Below, in pieces: positions 1 through 10,237 of a DNA stretch of 64,000 nt (position 1 is its first letter; each line of letters opens with the position of its first letter). Source of the stretch: Martinezella miluonensis (GTDB lineage Bacteria; Pseudomonadota; Alphaproteobacteria; Rhizobiales; Rhizobiaceae); assembly GCF_900094545.1 (NCBI RefSeq), contig NZ_FMAH01000011.1:62001-126000 (forward strand), given 5' to 3'. Below the pieces are notes generated by a model, which did not search any database, was not told the DNA's origin, and saw nothing but the letters and a program-made list of their open reading frames with translations. Position numbers and translations under genes: made by a program.

Positions 1-2751
1 GACCTGCTGGAAACGCTTTGCCTCGATCCGCAGCTTGCCGGCTGGGATGGTATCGGCTTCGTCGTGCAGGCCTATGGCAAGCGCTGCCCATTCGTTCTCG
101 ATTTCATCATCGATCTTGCCCGCCGCTCCGGGCATCGCCTGATGGTTCGCCTCGTCAAGGGCGCCTATTGGGACGCCGAAATCAAGCGCGCGCAGCTGGA
201 TGGCCTCGAAGGCTTCCCGGTTTACACCCGCAAGATCTACACCGATGTCTCCTATGTCGCCTGCGCCAAGAAGCTGCTCTCGGCAACCGACGTCGTCTTC
301 CCGCAATTCGCCACCCACAATGCCCAGACGCTGGCGACGATCTATCAGATGGCCGGAAGTGATTTTTCGATCGGCAAGTATGAGTTCCAATGCCTGCACG
401 GCATGGGCGAGCCGCTCTATGAGGAAGTCGTCGGCGCCGAAAACCTCGGTCGCCCCTGCCGCATCTACGCGCCGGTCGGCACTCATGAAACGCTGCTTGC
501 CTATCTCGTCCGTCGCCTGCTGGAAAACGGCGCCAACTCCTCCTTCGTCAACAAGATTGCCGATCCTGCCGTTCCCGTATCCGAACTGATCGCCGATCCC
601 GTCGAGCGGGTACGCGCAATGCCTGTCATGGGCGCCCAGCACGACAAGATCGTGCTTCCCGCCGATCTGTTCGAAGGCGCTCGGGCGAATTCGGCCGGCA
701 TAGATCTGTCAAACGAAATGGCACTTTCCGACCTCTCCGGACAGCTTCATGCTTCCGCCGCCAAGGCGTGGATCGCCAAGCCGCTGCTCGCCGATGGTTC
801 GGAACGCGGCGAGACGCGCCCGATCCTCAATCCCGCCGATCATTCCGACGTTGTCGGTCAGGTTGCCGAGCTTGCCCCCGATGACGCAGCCGAAGTGATG
901 CGCCTTGCCGCCGCTGGTGCCGCCCAATGGGCTGCGGTCAGCCCGGACGCGCGCGCGACGATCTTGGAGCGCGCTGCCGAAATGATGCAGGGCGAGATGC
1001 CGTTGCTTGTGGGCTTGACGATCCGCGAGGCCGGCAAATCGGCCGCCAACGCTGTCGGCGAAGTCCGCGAAGCCATCGACTTCCTGCGCTATTACGCTGA
1101 ACAGGCGCGCAAGGTGCTGTCGCCCGAAAGCGTGCCCCTCGGCCCGATTGTCTGCATCAGCCCGTGGAACTTCCCGCTGGCGATCTTCACGGGTCAGGTG
1201 GCCGCCGCATTGGTTGCGGGCAATCCGGTCGTCGCCAAGCCCGCCGGCAACACGCCGCTGATTGCTGCTCAGGGTATCCGCATCCTGCATGAAGCCGGAA
1301 TTCCGCGTGAAGTACTGCAGTTCGCGCCGGGCAGCGGCAGGATGGGTTCTGCCTTGGTCGGCGCGCCCGAAACGGCCGGCGTCATGTTCACCGGCTCGAC
1401 GGAAGTCGCCCGTCTGATCCAGGCGCAGCTTTCCGAGAAACTGTCGAAATTCAGCAAGCCAATCCCGCTGATCGCCGAAACCGGCGGTCAGAACGGCATG
1501 ATCGTCGACTCCTCGGCCCTCGCCGAGCAGGTCGTCGGCGACGTCATCGCTTCCGCCTTCGACAGTGCCGGCCAGCGCTGCTCGGCACTACGCGTGCTGT
1601 GCCTGCAGGAGGAAGTGGCGGATCGTACCCTGACCATGTTGCGAGGTGCGCTTCGCGAACTGTCGGTCGGCCGCACCGACAAGCTTGCGATCGATATTGG
1701 CCCCGTCATCGACGAAAGCGCCAAGCGTGGCATCGATGAGCACATCGAACGCATGCGCAAGCTCGGCTGCTCCGTCGAGCAGCTCGACCTCCCCTCGAGC
1801 GCTGCAAAGGGCACATTCGTCGCCCCGACGATCATCGAGCTGAAGAAGCTGAGCGACCTGAAGCGCGAAGTGTTCGGCCCCGTCCTTCATATCATCCGCT
1901 ACAAGCGCAAGGGGCTCGACAAGCTGATCGACGACGTCAATGCATCCGGCTATGGCCTGACCTTCGGCCTGCACACCCGGCTCGACGACACCATCGCGCA
2001 TGTCACCGGACGTGTCAAAGCGGGCAATCTCTACGTCAACCGCAACATCATCGGCGCCGTTGTTGGCGTTCAGCCCTTCGGCGGCCGCGGCCTTTCCGGC
2101 ACCGGCCCGAAGGCGGGCGGTCCGATGTATCTGCGCCGCCTGGTCGCCTCGTCGACTGAGCCGCTGCGCAACGCCACCGTGCAGGCGGATTCGGCTGCAC
2201 AGCAGTATCTTACCTGGCTCGACAGCAACGGAGCCGCCGGGGCTGCCAAGCAGGCGCGAGCAATTGCCGGCCAGTCGTCCCTGGGCTTCAACGCCGAACT
2301 GCCAGGCCCTGTCGGCGAATTGAACCTCTATGCGCTGCATCCGCGCGGCAGGGTCCTGCTCGTCCCGCAGACCGCACTTGGCCTGCAGGTCCAGATCGCG
2401 GCCGCACTCGCAGCGGGCAATTCGATCACCATCGACGCCACCTCGGGCTTGCAAAGCGAGCTTCGGAATTTGCCGGCGGCAGTCGCCGCCCGCATCTCCT
2501 GGTCGAAGGACTGGGCGGTCGACGGACCGTTCGCCGGCGCCCTCATCGAAGGAGATGCCGAACGGGTCAAGCAGACCATCAAGACGATTGCCGCCCTTCC
2601 CGGCCCTTTGGTGCTGACGCAAGCCGCCTCCAGCGAAGAAATCGCTGCAAGCGCGGACGCCTATTGCCTGAACTGGCTGCTGGAAGAGGTGACGACATCG
2701 ATCAACACCGCGGCAGCCGGTGGCAACGCGAGCCTGATGACGATCGGATAA
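1..2751 (+). CDS. putA: Bifunctional proline dehydrogenase / P5C dehydrogenase PutA (5' end outside window)
   Basis: Oxidises proline to glutamate in two steps: an FAD proline dehydrogenase (PRODH) domain makes P5C, and an NAD aldehyde dehydrogenase domain (P5CDH) oxidises the hydrolysed semialdehyde. The frame is open from base 1 to TAA at 2749-2751, so the N-terminal DNA-binding and early PRODH parts lie upstream. The first ~170 residues are the end of the PRODH barrel (RLVKGAYWD, FATHNAQT). The P5CDH domain follows, with the catalytic Cys in GQRCSAL (codon 1579-1581) and the general-base Glu in AETGGQNG (codon 1477). The last ~200 residues are the C-terminal domain usual in long PutA proteins. 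A strong terminator follows, so the gene is probably monocistronic at this end. Family assignment is secure; whether this PutA also represses its own gene cannot be judged without the N-terminus. Confidence 0.96.
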   Translation, partial: DLLETLCLDPQLAGWDGIGFVVQAYGKRCPFVLDFIIDLARRSGHRLMVRLVKGAYWDAEIKRAQLDGLEGFPVYTRKIYTDVSYVACAKKLLSATDVVFPQFATHNAQTLATIYQMAGSDFSIGKYEFQCLHGMGEPLYEEVVGAENLGRPCRIYAPVGTHETLLAYLVRRLLENGANSSFVNKIADPAVPVSELIADPVERVRAMPVMGAQHDKIVLPADLFEGARANSAGIDLSNEMALSDLSGQLHASAAKAWIAKPLLADGSERGETRPILNPADHSDVVGQVAELAPDDAAEVMRLAAAGAAQWAAVSPDARATILERAAEMMQGEMPLLVGLTIREAGKSAANAVGEVREAIDFLRYYAEQARKVLSPESVPLGPIVCISPWNFPLAIFTGQVAAALVAGNPVVAKPAGNTPLIAAQGIRILHEAGIPREVLQFAPGSGRMGSALVGAPETAGVMFTGSTEVARLIQAQLSEKLSKFSKPIPLIAETGGQNGMIVDSSALAEQVVGDVIASAFDSAGQRCSALRVLCLQEEVADRTLTMLRGALRELSVGRTDKLAIDIGPVIDESAKRGIDEHIERMRKLGCSVEQLDLPSSAAKGTFVAPTIIELKKLSDLKREVFGPVLHIIRYKRKGLDKLIDDVNASGYGLTFGLHTRLDDTIAHVTGRVKAGNLYVNRNIIGAVVGVQPFGGRGLSGTGPKAGGPMYLRRLVASSTEPLRNATVQADSAAQQYLTWLDSNGAAGAAKQARAIAGQSSLGFNAELPGPVGELNLYALHPRGRVLLVPQTALGLQVQIAAALAAGNSITIDATSGLQSELRNLPAAVAARISWSKDWAVDGPFAGALIEGDAERVKQTIKTIAALPGPLVLTQAASSEEIAASADAYCLNWLLEEVTTSINTAAAGGNASLMTIG

Positions 2752-2776
2752 CACCCGGCGCGAACTCGAAATGCAT

Positions 2777-2806
2777 ACCGGCCGGGCAAACATTGTCCCG
2801 GCCGGT
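2777..2806 (+). terminator. putA terminator hairpin
   Basis: A perfect 10-bp stem (ACCGGCCGGG / CCCGGCCGGT) with a 10-nt loop lies 26 bases after the putA stop, followed by GGCTTTTC. The next gene is convergent, so the hairpin may also serve its 3' end. Confidence 0.75.
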
Positions 2807-2848
2807 GGCTTTTCAAATATCTCCGTGACGACATTCGTGTCGAAAATA

Positions 2849-5122
2849 TCACGCCGCCTTGCTGATGCGCACCGGGATGGACTTATAGGAAGGCGTGCCG
2901 CTTTCCTTGTCCTGGTAATCGATCGGGATCAGGCAATTGGCCTCTGGGTAGTAGGCAGCGACGGATCCCTCTGAGATGTCGTAGGAAATCGCCGTCAGCT
3001 GCAGCAAACGCTTGGCGCCTGAGGGCAGCGCCGTTTCGATCTCGACGAGATCGCCATGCTCCAATCCGTTGGCTCGCAGGTCCCTGTCGTTCATGAACAG
3101 GACGTCACGACGGCCAAAGACGCCGCGATAGCGGTCGTCCAAACCGTAGATCGTCGTATTGTACTGATCGTGGCTGCGGATCGTCGCAAGCTTGAGGATG
3201 CTGTTATCCGAAAGCAGGATATCCTCGTTAAGCCCGGAAAACAGCTTGAACTCGGCCTTGCCCGAGGGCGTATTCCAGACACGCTCCGTCGGCCCAAGCG
3301 GCAGGCGAAAGCCGCCCGGCACGCGGATGCGCTCGTTGTAATCGGCAAAATCGGGAAAGACGATTTCGATCTTGTCGCGGATGAGATCGTAGTCGGCCAC
3401 GAGCTCCGTCCAAGAAACATTGCTGTCCGGCAAAGCGGCCTGCGCCATGGCGGCAACGATGGCCGGCTCGGAGCGCAGCTCGTCCGAAGCCGGTTTCAGC
3501 CGGCCGCGCGAGGCATGCACCATCGACATCGAATCCTCGATCGTCACCGACTGCGCACCGGTTGTCTGAATGTCCTGCTCGGTACGGCCGAGCACGGGGA
3601 ACAAGAAAGACTCCTTGCCGATGAGCAAGTTGGAGCGATTGAGCTTGGTGTTCATATGGACGGCAAGATCGAGCTTGCGCATGCCCTCGGCGCACAGTTC
3701 CGGATCAGGAAGCGCGATCGAGAAATTGCCGCCGAGGCAAAGCAGCACCTTGGAGCGGCCTTCCGCCATGGCCTGCATGGCAGCAACAGCATCGTGGCCA
3801 TGATGGACCGGCGACTTGAAACCGAAGGCGCGCTCGACACCTTCGATCAGCGCGGCATTTGGCTTCTCCGTAATCCCGACCGTGCGATTACCCTGCACAT
3901 TGGAATGTCCGCGCAGCGGGCAGATGCCGGCGCCCGGCTTGCCGAAATTGCCGCGCAACAGCAGAAGATTGGCGATCTGCTGCACATTGGCCGTCCCCTT
4001 CGCGTGCTGGGTGATGCCCATGCCATAAGCGATGATCGTCGCCTTGGATTTGGCATAGATCGCGGCGACCCGCTCCAGATCGGCGCGGGCAAGGCCCGAA
4101 ACCCGCTCGATGTCGGCCCATTCGGTCTGATTGATGTCATCGACGAGAGCATCGAAGCCGGTGGTGTGTTCGGCGATGAAGGCATGATCGAGCACATCTT
4201 CCGAGGTCTCGGCAAGCGCCAGAACGGCTTTCATGATGCCCTTGAGCGCCGCCGCATCGCCGCCGATCTTGACCTGATAGTAGGAGGAGGCAATCCGGGT
4301 CGATCCGAAGGTTCCCATTTCGATCGGATTCTGCGGATCCGCGAAACGCTCGAGTGCACGCTCCTTCAAAGGATTGAACACGATGATCGGCACGCCGCGG
4401 CGGGAACATTCGTGCAGCGTGCCCATCATCCGCGGATGATTGGTGCCGGGGTTGTGCCCCATCGAGATTATCAGATCGCATTCGTCGAAGTCGTCGAGCG
4501 ATACCGTGCCCTTGCCGATGCCGATCGACTGCGGCAGGCCGACGCTGGTCGCCTCGTGGCACATGTTCGAGCAATCAGGGAAATTGTTGGTGCCGTATTC
4601 TCGCGCGAAGATCTGGAAGAGAAACGCCGCTTCGTTGGAAGCGCGACCCGATGTATAGAACTCGACCATATCCGGATCCGGCATGCTGCGCATGACCTCG
4701 CCGATGCGGGCAAAAGCGTCCTCCCAGGCAACAGGCCGATAGGTGTCGGTTGCGTGGTCATAAACCATCGGATGGGTCAACCGGCCGGAGTTCTCCAGCT
4801 CGTAATCGCTCCATGTCAGGAGCTCGCTAACGGTGTGTTCGGCGAAGAATTCCGGCGTCACGCGCTTGTTCGTCGCTTCCCAGGTGACGGCCTTGGCGCC
4901 GTTTTCGCAGAATTGGAAAGTCGAGGTATGCTCTTTATCGGGCCACGCGCAGCCGGGGCAATCGAAGCCGGCCGGCTTGTTGGTGCGGAAAAGAAGACCG
5001 GGCGCCTCGGTAATGTCCATCTGCTCGCGCACGGCATTGGCAGTGGCCTTCAACGCTCCCCAGCCGCCGGCGGGACTGTTGTAGGGACGGATACCAGGGA
5101 CTTCACGCTTTTGCGCCATCAT
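2849..5122 (-). CDS. FdhF/YdeP-family molybdopterin oxidoreductase
   Basis: A 757-residue cytoplasmic molybdopterin-guanine-dinucleotide oxidoreductase of the formate dehydrogenase alpha-like (YdeP) group. C55-x2-C58 and a Cys near residue 72 (FCENG) are probable [4Fe-4S] ligands. NMCHE near residue 188 supplies the likely Mo-coordinating Cys in place of selenocysteine. GHNPGTNHPRMMG and LRGHSNVQGNRT are typical cofactor-binding stretches, and the C-terminal ~120 residues form the MGD-binding barrel. No signal peptide is visible. No partner subunits (fdhB, fdhC, fdhD) are nearby, which is usual for YdeP-type enzymes. E. coli YdeP has been linked to acid resistance; the true substrate is not known and formate should not be assumed. 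The gene is convergent with putA. Confidence 0.9.
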   Translation of the reverse strand: MMAQKREVPGIRPYNSPAGGWGALKATANAVREQMDITEAPGLLFRTNKPAGFDCPGCAWPDKEHTSTFQFCENGAKAVTWEATNKRVTPEFFAEHTVSELLTWSDYELENSGRLTHPMVYDHATDTYRPVAWEDAFARIGEVMRSMPDPDMVEFYTSGRASNEAAFLFQIFAREYGTNNFPDCSNMCHEATSVGLPQSIGIGKGTVSLDDFDECDLIISMGHNPGTNHPRMMGTLHECSRRGVPIIVFNPLKERALERFADPQNPIEMGTFGSTRIASSYYQVKIGGDAAALKGIMKAVLALAETSEDVLDHAFIAEHTTGFDALVDDINQTEWADIERVSGLARADLERVAAIYAKSKATIIAYGMGITQHAKGTANVQQIANLLLLRGNFGKPGAGICPLRGHSNVQGNRTVGITEKPNAALIEGVERAFGFKSPVHHGHDAVAAMQAMAEGRSKVLLCLGGNFSIALPDPELCAEGMRKLDLAVHMNTKLNRSNLLIGKESFLFPVLGRTEQDIQTTGAQSVTIEDSMSMVHASRGRLKPASDELRSEPAIVAAMAQAALPDSNVSWTELVADYDLIRDKIEIVFPDFADYNERIRVPGGFRLPLGPTERVWNTPSGKAEFKLFSGLNEDILLSDNSILKLATIRSHDQYNTTIYGLDDRYRGVFGRRDVLFMNDRDLRANGLEHGDLVEIETALPSGAKRLLQLTAISYDISEGSVAAYYPEANCLIPIDYQDKESGTPSYKSIPVRISKAA

Positions 5123-5265
5123 ACGCTCCTGTGGTTACCCAACGGCCTAGCCTTAACGAATAGGCGCGCCTCAGAAGGGAGTAAAGCACAATCCATCAGC
5201 AGACGATCGGACAGTCGCTACATGCTGGCGACCTATCTGCAATCTGCCCGGAAGATCGGCAAAGC

Positions 5266-6267
5266 TCAATTTTTGAACACCAGGCAAGTGCCGCCCTGCT
5301 GCCGAACCTGGGTGCAAACGGCATCGGCCTCGGCGCGCGTCTGCCGGCCGATGCGGGCTGCAAAGCGGATGCGCCGGCCGAAATCGGCGTTGCGCTGGCG
5401 CACGATCAAAGGCTTTTCCGCGTTCAAAGGCGAGGGAAGCTTCCGAACATTGGCCGCAAACAAACGGCGAGCGGCATCGACCTGAAAATGCTCGGCCAAT
5501 TGCGCACCCCAAGGTGCCCAGGGCCGCTCCTGCTCGAAGGGAATCGGCTTCAGCCGCCGGCTTTCTGCAAGAGCCACGCAGGATGGAATGAAAGGCCTGT
5601 TCTTGTCCAAGGCGGGCGCGACAAGATCAGGCGGCCCATCCCGCCATTCTTCGACCGTATGCGCGGTGATCGCACTGACGTAGCTGCGCGTTTCATAGGG
5701 AAGATCGCCGGAATTCAAGAAATTCGCGAGGCCGCCCTCGCCGGCATTATAGGCGGCCGCCGCCAGCCCGAGATTGCCGAAGCGGTTACGCAGCTCGTCG
5801 AGATAAGTGGCCGCCTTGCCGAGCGCTTCAAGCGCATCGTAGCTATCGCGAACGCCACGCAGCCTTGCCGTCCCAGGCATGAACTGCGCGATGCCCCGCG
5901 CTCCCTTGGGACTGACGGCATCGGAGCGAAACAGGCTTTCGCGCCAGACCAGCCGGGCCAGATAATCCGGTGGCAGATGATTGGCATGAGCGAAATAATC
6001 GATGGCCGCGCAGAGGTCGCGGTTATAGCTGTCTTTGCGAAGGCAAAGGGTTTGGCCCGTATCCGTGATCATGGGGCCAGAGATGCAGGCCGACGGCGCA
6101 ACGCTCCATTCCGGTTGCGCATTCGCCGGGAGAAAGGCAGAGACCGTAACAAAACACGACATGACCAAGGCGACCACGCCGCCGACAGCCCTTGTCCAAT
6201 ACCGCTTGCCTGCCATCCGTGCGATACCCGTCCAAGATCGTCCGATCGCCAATTGCGATCTCTTCAT
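5266..6267 (-). CDS. Lytic murein transglycosylase (SLT fold) with SPOR-like C-terminus
   Basis: A 333-residue exported or membrane-anchored enzyme predicted to cleave glycan strands of peptidoglycan and release 1,6-anhydroMurNAc products. Residues ~26-48 are a hydrophobic signal/anchor segment ending at PANA. The SLT motif WRESLF puts the catalytic Glu near residue 110, followed by GARGIAQFMPGTA and AAAYNAGEGG, which define the family. The last ~35 residues (RFAARIG...GGTCLVFKN) resemble a short SPOR domain, which would bind denuded glycan. The start at 6267 covers the signal peptide; ATG 6216 is an alternative, and neither has a strong ribosome site. It lies 65 bases downstream of anmK on the same strand, so it may be the last gene of the peptidoglycan-recycling unit: it makes the anhydro sugar that AnmK consumes. 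Confidence 0.88.
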   Translation of the reverse strand: MKRSQLAIGRSWTGIARMAGKRYWTRAVGGVVALVMSCFVTVSAFLPANAQPEWSVAPSACISGPMITDTGQTLCLRKDSYNRDLCAAIDYFAHANHLPPDYLARLVWRESLFRSDAVSPKGARGIAQFMPGTARLRGVRDSYDALEALGKAATYLDELRNRFGNLGLAAAAYNAGEGGLANFLNSGDLPYETRSYVSAITAHTVEEWRDGPPDLVAPALDKNRPFIPSCVALAESRRLKPIPFEQERPWAPWGAQLAEHFQVDAARRLFAANVRKLPSPLNAEKPLIVRQRNADFGRRIRFAARIGRQTRAEADAVCTQVRQQGGTCLVFKN

Positions 6268-6332
6268 AGCATCGTTGGACTGCCGCGAGAACCTGTGACG
6301 GCGCGACGCGCCTATATCAAACGGGTGCCTCC

Positions 6333-7448
6333 TTATTCGGCAAGACGTCCGCCGCGCATCGGCGCCGGCGCACCTGTCGTGCCGGGGAAGCTGATCGGCA
6401 AGCCTCGCAACACCCGCACCGCCAGAAATGCAAAGCACTCCGCTTCGACGGCGTCGCCGCGCCAGCCCAGCGTTTCAGCAAAAATCGGCTCAACGCCGGC
6501 ACGGCTTTGCAGCATCGACATGATCGTCGGATTGTGGCGACCGCCGCCGCTGACGACGACCTTCTTCGGCCGGCGTGGCAAAAGATCGAGCGCCTTGCCG
6601 ACAGCGCCTGCCGTGAAGGCCGAAAGCGTCGCGGCGCCATCTTCCGGGCTGAGACCATCGGCCATCGAGGCGCCGAAATCGAAACGGTCCAGTGACTTCG
6701 GATAGGGTGCTGTGAGATAGGGATGCTGCAGTAGCCGCGCGAGCCTCGCCTCATCGACCTTCCCCGCCCGTCCGAGCGCGCCGTCGCGATCCATTTCGCC
6801 GAGGCCACGAGATTTGATGAAGTCGTTGAGCGGCGCATTGGCCGGTCCGGTATCGAAAGCAACGAAATTGCCCTCACCATCCCACCAGGTAATATTGGCG
6901 ACGCCGCCGAGATTGAGAATGGCGGTCTCGCCAGCAGAACCCGCGCCGCGCAACAGGGCGGTGTGATAGGCGGCGGCGAGTGGCGCACCCTGGCCGCCAG
7001 CGCGCATGTCGGCAGAGCGGAAATCATAGGCGACCTTGGTGCCGAGGATGGAGTGCATCAACTCGCCGTCGCCAAGCTGGCGCGTCTGCCCCAGCCGATC
7101 CTTTTGCGGTGCGCGATGCAGCACGGTTTGGCCATGAAAGCCGACGACGCCGATGTCGGCCATGGTCATTCCCTGGCTTTCCACCAGTTCCCTGACCGCC
7201 TCTGACTGGGCGCGCGTCAAAGCCTGTTCTGCTTCCTTGAAGATCGCCGGCTCGGGGCCTTCGAAATTCCAGACCCGCGCCTGTCGCAGCGTCTCCTCCA
7301 GCAGAGCCCGGATCCAGCCGGGATAGGGAGCGAGAACATAGGGGCCAAATTCCTCGATCCGCTCGCCGTCCGTTTTCAGCATGGCGACATCGATATTGCC
7401 GTCGAGGACGGTTCCGGTCATCAGACCGACTGCCCAGATTGGTTCCAT
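6333..7448 (-). CDS. anmK: Anhydro-N-acetylmuramic acid kinase AnmK
   Basis: A 371-residue cytoplasmic kinase that opens the 1,6-anhydro ring of anhMurNAc and phosphorylates it to MurNAc-6-P, the substrate of MurQ. The ASKHA-fold signatures are present: [14 protein letters not shown] at the N-terminus, [23 protein letters not shown] with the likely catalytic Asp, and VVSGGGRHN near the C-terminus. The N-terminal motif differs from the usual MSGTSxDG (Thr and Val for the two Ser), which may affect phosphate binding. The start at 7448 is ten bases after the stop of the upstream hydrolase gene, so the two are co-transcribed. Its pairing with murQ and a muropeptide-type importer in one run of genes supports the role strongly. 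Confidence 0.93.
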   Translation of the reverse strand: MEPIWAVGLMTGTVLDGNIDVAMLKTDGERIEEFGPYVLAPYPGWIRALLEETLRQARVWNFEGPEPAIFKEAEQALTRAQSEAVRELVESQGMTMADIGVVGFHGQTVLHRAPQKDRLGQTRQLGDGELMHSILGTKVAYDFRSADMRAGGQGAPLAAAYHTALLRGAGSAGETAILNLGGVANITWWDGEGNFVAFDTGPANAPLNDFIKSRGLGEMDRDGALGRAGKVDEARLARLLQHPYLTAPYPKSLDRFDFGASMADGLSPEDGAATLSAFTAGAVGKALDLLPRRPKKVVVSGGGRHNPTIMSMLQSRAGVEPIFAETLGWRGDAVEAECFAFLAVRVLRGLPISFPGTTGAPAPMRGGRLAE

Positions 7449-7458
7449 GGTCAGGCTC

Positions 7459-8475
7459 CTATGCTGCGTTGACAAGATCGCCGACAGTCTGACGAAGCGC
7501 CAGGATGCCGCTGTCGAAGTGGCGTGTCGGATGAATGCGGTTGGTGAGCAGGGTCCAGGCCCTGCCCTTGTCGAAGTCGATCCATAGAGCCGTGCCAGTA
7601 AATCCGGTATGGCCGATGGTTCCCGGCGAACACAGGGTACCGCCATGCCAGCCGTCAAAGGGCCGCTCCCAGCCATGCGTGCGTGTGGCGGAAAGCGGTG
7701 TCCGCATCAGCGCGATCGAATGCGCTGATGCCCTGGTGCCATCGAGCAGGCCTTTGGCGAAATCGAGAACTGCCGCCGCCGTTCCGAAAAGCCCGGCATG
7801 ACCGGCACCCTGCAATGCCGAGCAATTGTCGTCATGAACTTCGCCCGACAGGATGCGATGGCGCCAGGTGCAGTCTTCGGTCGCCGCTGCCTGATCGGGC
7901 GCGGCGGAAAAGGCAAAGCCCGGCCCGGGATCCATGGCACGGATCGTCTGCCCGCTCAGACGCTCGAGTGCAAAGCCCAGCAGGATGAAGTTGATGTCGG
8001 AATAGACGGGCGGACCGGCCTGCCACTCGCGCTGCAGGATGAAGGCGCGCAGGAGATCCGGATCGCGGCCATAGGTGTAGATCGGTTCGACCGCCGGAAA
8101 AGGTGTCTGATGCACGAGGCATTGGCGAAAGGTCACCTTTCGCTCCCAGGCCTCGGCACTGTACTGCCGCAGATCGGGCAGAAGCGTCGTCAATGGTGCA
8201 TCGAGATCGATGGTGCCGGCCTCGGCCTGCGCAAGGATGCGCGGCGTGGTGAAAATGACCTTGGTGAGCGACGCGAGATCGAACCACGTGTCGACCTCCA
8301 TCGCCCTGACGTTCGGGATCTTCTGTGCCGAACCGATGGCGCGCACGAGCCGGTTGCCGCCGAGATCGACCATACCGAGGACGCCGCCCGGAATGCGAGC
8401 GGTCGCTACGGCCTGCTTAAGCGGTGCGAAAGCTCGATCGAAACGTTCTTCAAATTGCATGCGCCCCCCAGCCAT
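7459..8475 (-). CDS. Serine beta-lactamase-fold hydrolase, possible muropeptide amidase/peptidase
   Basis: A 338-residue member of the class C beta-lactamase / penicillin-binding protein family. SLTK at residues 69-72 is the SxxK nucleophile motif, YSDIN the Tyr motif, and GHTGFTG the KTG-like motif (Lys replaced by His, as in many esterases of this fold). No signal peptide is evident, so it probably acts in the cytoplasm. The ATG at 8475 is chosen because AGAGG sits six bases upstream; ATG 8460 is possible. The gene lies between the importer ATPase and anmK. In Bacillus subtilis the MurNAc operon carries a beta-lactamase-like protein (YbbE/AmiE) described as a MurNAc-L-Ala amidase. By context I infer a similar role here, removing peptides from imported fragments; esterase activity is the alternative. 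Confidence 0.82.
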   Translation of the reverse strand: MAGGRMQFEERFDRAFAPLKQAVATARIPGGVLGMVDLGGNRLVRAIGSAQKIPNVRAMEVDTWFDLASLTKVIFTTPRILAQAEAGTIDLDAPLTTLLPDLRQYSAEAWERKVTFRQCLVHQTPFPAVEPIYTYGRDPDLLRAFILQREWQAGPPVYSDINFILLGFALERLSGQTIRAMDPGPGFAFSAAPDQAAATEDCTWRHRILSGEVHDDNCSALQGAGHAGLFGTAAAVLDFAKGLLDGTRASAHSIALMRTPLSATRTHGWERPFDGWHGGTLCSPGTIGHTGFTGTALWIDFDKGRAWTLLTNRIHPTRHFDSGILALRQTVGDLVNAA

Positions 8476-8497
8476 ATCTCGCCTCTTTGCCGGTTGC

Positions 8498-10237
8498 TCA
8501 GGCTTCCGCCAGAGCCATGTGATCCGGCGCGAACCGGCGCCATTCCGGCGCAGCCGGCTCAAAGCCGATCGGCCGCACCAGCGAAGGAACCTGCCGCGTA
8601 TCGAGCGTAAAGTTTTCCTTTCGCCGGGCCATCGTCGGAACTGCCGAAATCAGCTGCCTGGTATAGGAATGCTTGGGCTGCGACAAGATCGAGGCCGCAT
8701 CGCCGATCTCGACGATCTGCCCGGCATAGATCACGGCGATGCGATGGGCGATCCGCTCCACGACGGCCATGTCATGCGAGATGAAGAGATAGGCAAGCCC
8801 GTATTCGCGCTGAAGCTCGATCAGCAATTCCAGAACCTGCGCCTGAACGGAAACGTCGAGTGCGGACACCGCTTCGTCAAGCACGAGCACGGACGGGTTC
8901 AGCATCAGGGCACGGGCAATGCACAGTCTTTGCCGCTGGCCGCCTGAAAATTCGTGCGGATAGCGTTCAAGGGCATTTTCCGGCAATCCAACGCGCTTCA
9001 GCAGCATGGCCATTCGTTCGCGCGTTTCGGCCGAAATGCGGCCACTTGCGGCGATCACCGGTTCGGCAAGAATGTTGTCGACGCGTAGTCTCGGGTTAAG
9101 CGAGGCATAGGGGTTCTGGAAAACCATCTGCACGGCACTGGTGCGATCGGCAGCCTTGCCGGCATTGGTCGTAAACGTGCCGCGGGTCGACTTGACCAGC
9201 CCGAGGATTGCCCGCGCAGTGGTGGATTTGCCCGAACCGCTCTCGCCGACGATCGCCAGCGTCTCGCTGGGCATCAGGTCGAAGCCCACCCCTTCGACGG
9301 CATGGACCGTACCAGTCGCGCGGTGCAGAAAGCTGCCCCTGACCGGGAAGCGGACGGTCAAGCCATCCACTTTCAATGCAGGCTTGGCCCGCGCCTCGTC
9401 ACTTTGGAAATCCGTGCGCGCGGCCTTTCCTGCGGCGAAATGCGGGACGGAATGCAAGAGATGCTGGGTGTAGGGATGCGTTGGCTGATCGAGCATCTGA
9501 TTGAGCTCGCCTTGCTCGACCGCCTGGCCGGCCTGCATCACCATTACCTTGTCGGCAATGCCGGCGACAAGACCGATGTCGTGCGTGATGAAAATCATCG
9601 ACATGCCGGTCTCACGCTTCAGCTCGGCGAGCAGCGCCATGATCTGCGCCTGGACGGTAACATCGAGCGCCGTCGTCGGCTCGTCGGCAATCAGCAGGCG
9701 CGGATTGCAGGCGAGTGCCGTCGCGATCATCACGCGCTGAAGCATGCCGCCGGAGAGTTGGTTCGGGCAATAGGTCAGACGGCGTGCAGCATCGGGAATG
9801 CGCACGCGATCCAAGGCGTCCTTGGCGGCGGCCTTTGCCTGCCTGCCCGTCAGCCCACGATGCAGCCTAAACGATTCCTCGATCTGCGAGCCGATGGTCA
9901 GGACCGGATTGAGCGAGGTCATCGGTTCCTGGAAGATCATGCCGATTTCGGCGCCACGGATCTTCGTCAGCTCCGCTTCGCTGGCCTCGGTGAGGTCGAT
10001 GATGCTGTTATCGGCACGTTTCAGCCGGATCGATCCGCCGATAATGCGACCGCCGCCGAAATCGACGAGGCGATTGATCGAGAGCGCGGTAACGGATTTG
10101 CCCGAACCGCTCTCACCGACGATCGCCAGCGTCTCGCCGGCTTCGAGATCGAAACTGACGCCGCGAACGATGGGATTGGCCTGCGGATTGCGGCCAAAAC
10201 CGACGCGCAGATCCGAGACTGACAGCAGAGGGCTCAT
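8498..10237 (-). CDS. Duplicated (DppD-DppF type) peptide ABC transporter ATPase
   Basis: One 579-residue polypeptide carries both nucleotide-binding domains of a peptide-type ABC importer. Each half has a Walker A GESGSGKS (near residues 41 and 316), an ABC signature (LSGGMLQR and FSGGQRQR) and a Walker B, and each ends in the oligopeptide-type C-terminal extension ([16 protein letters not shown]). The second D-loop reads DEAVSALD instead of DEPTSALD. Fused ATPases of this sort are typical of YejF-type transporters. The start overlaps the upstream permease stop by four bases (ATGA). It powers the importer formed by the two permeases and the binding protein; the substrate is inferred from the neighbours to be peptidoglycan fragments. 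Confidence 0.94.
   Translation of the reverse strand: MSPLLSVSDLRVGFGRNPQANPIVRGVSFDLEAGETLAIVGESGSGKSVTALSINRLVDFGGGRIIGGSIRLKRADNSIIDLTEASEAELTKIRGAEIGMIFQEPMTSLNPVLTIGSQIEESFRLHRGLTGRQAKAAAKDALDRVRIPDAARRLTYCPNQLSGGMLQRVMIATALACNPRLLIADEPTTALDVTVQAQIMALLAELKRETGMSMIFITHDIGLVAGIADKVMVMQAGQAVEQGELNQMLDQPTHPYTQHLLHSVPHFAAGKAARTDFQSDEARAKPALKVDGLTVRFPVRGSFLHRATGTVHAVEGVGFDLMPSETLAIVGESGSGKSTTARAILGLVKSTRGTFTTNAGKAADRTSAVQMVFQNPYASLNPRLRVDNILAEPVIAASGRISAETRERMAMLLKRVGLPENALERYPHEFSGGQRQRLCIARALMLNPSVLVLDEAVSALDVSVQAQVLELLIELQREYGLAYLFISHDMAVVERIAHRIAVIYAGQIVEIGDAASILSQPKHSYTRQLISAVPTMARRKENFTLDTRQVPSLVRPIGFEPAAPEWRRFAPDHMALAEA

Noticed and set aside
1588..2793. 401-codon open frame antisense to putA
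   Set aside because: Shadow frame; no family features.
3056..5485. 809-codon open frame antisense to the molybdoenzyme and transglycosylase genes
   Set aside because: Low-complexity Arg/Asp/Gly-rich translation with no family motifs; the sense-strand genes are clear. It is an artefact of GC-rich codon use.
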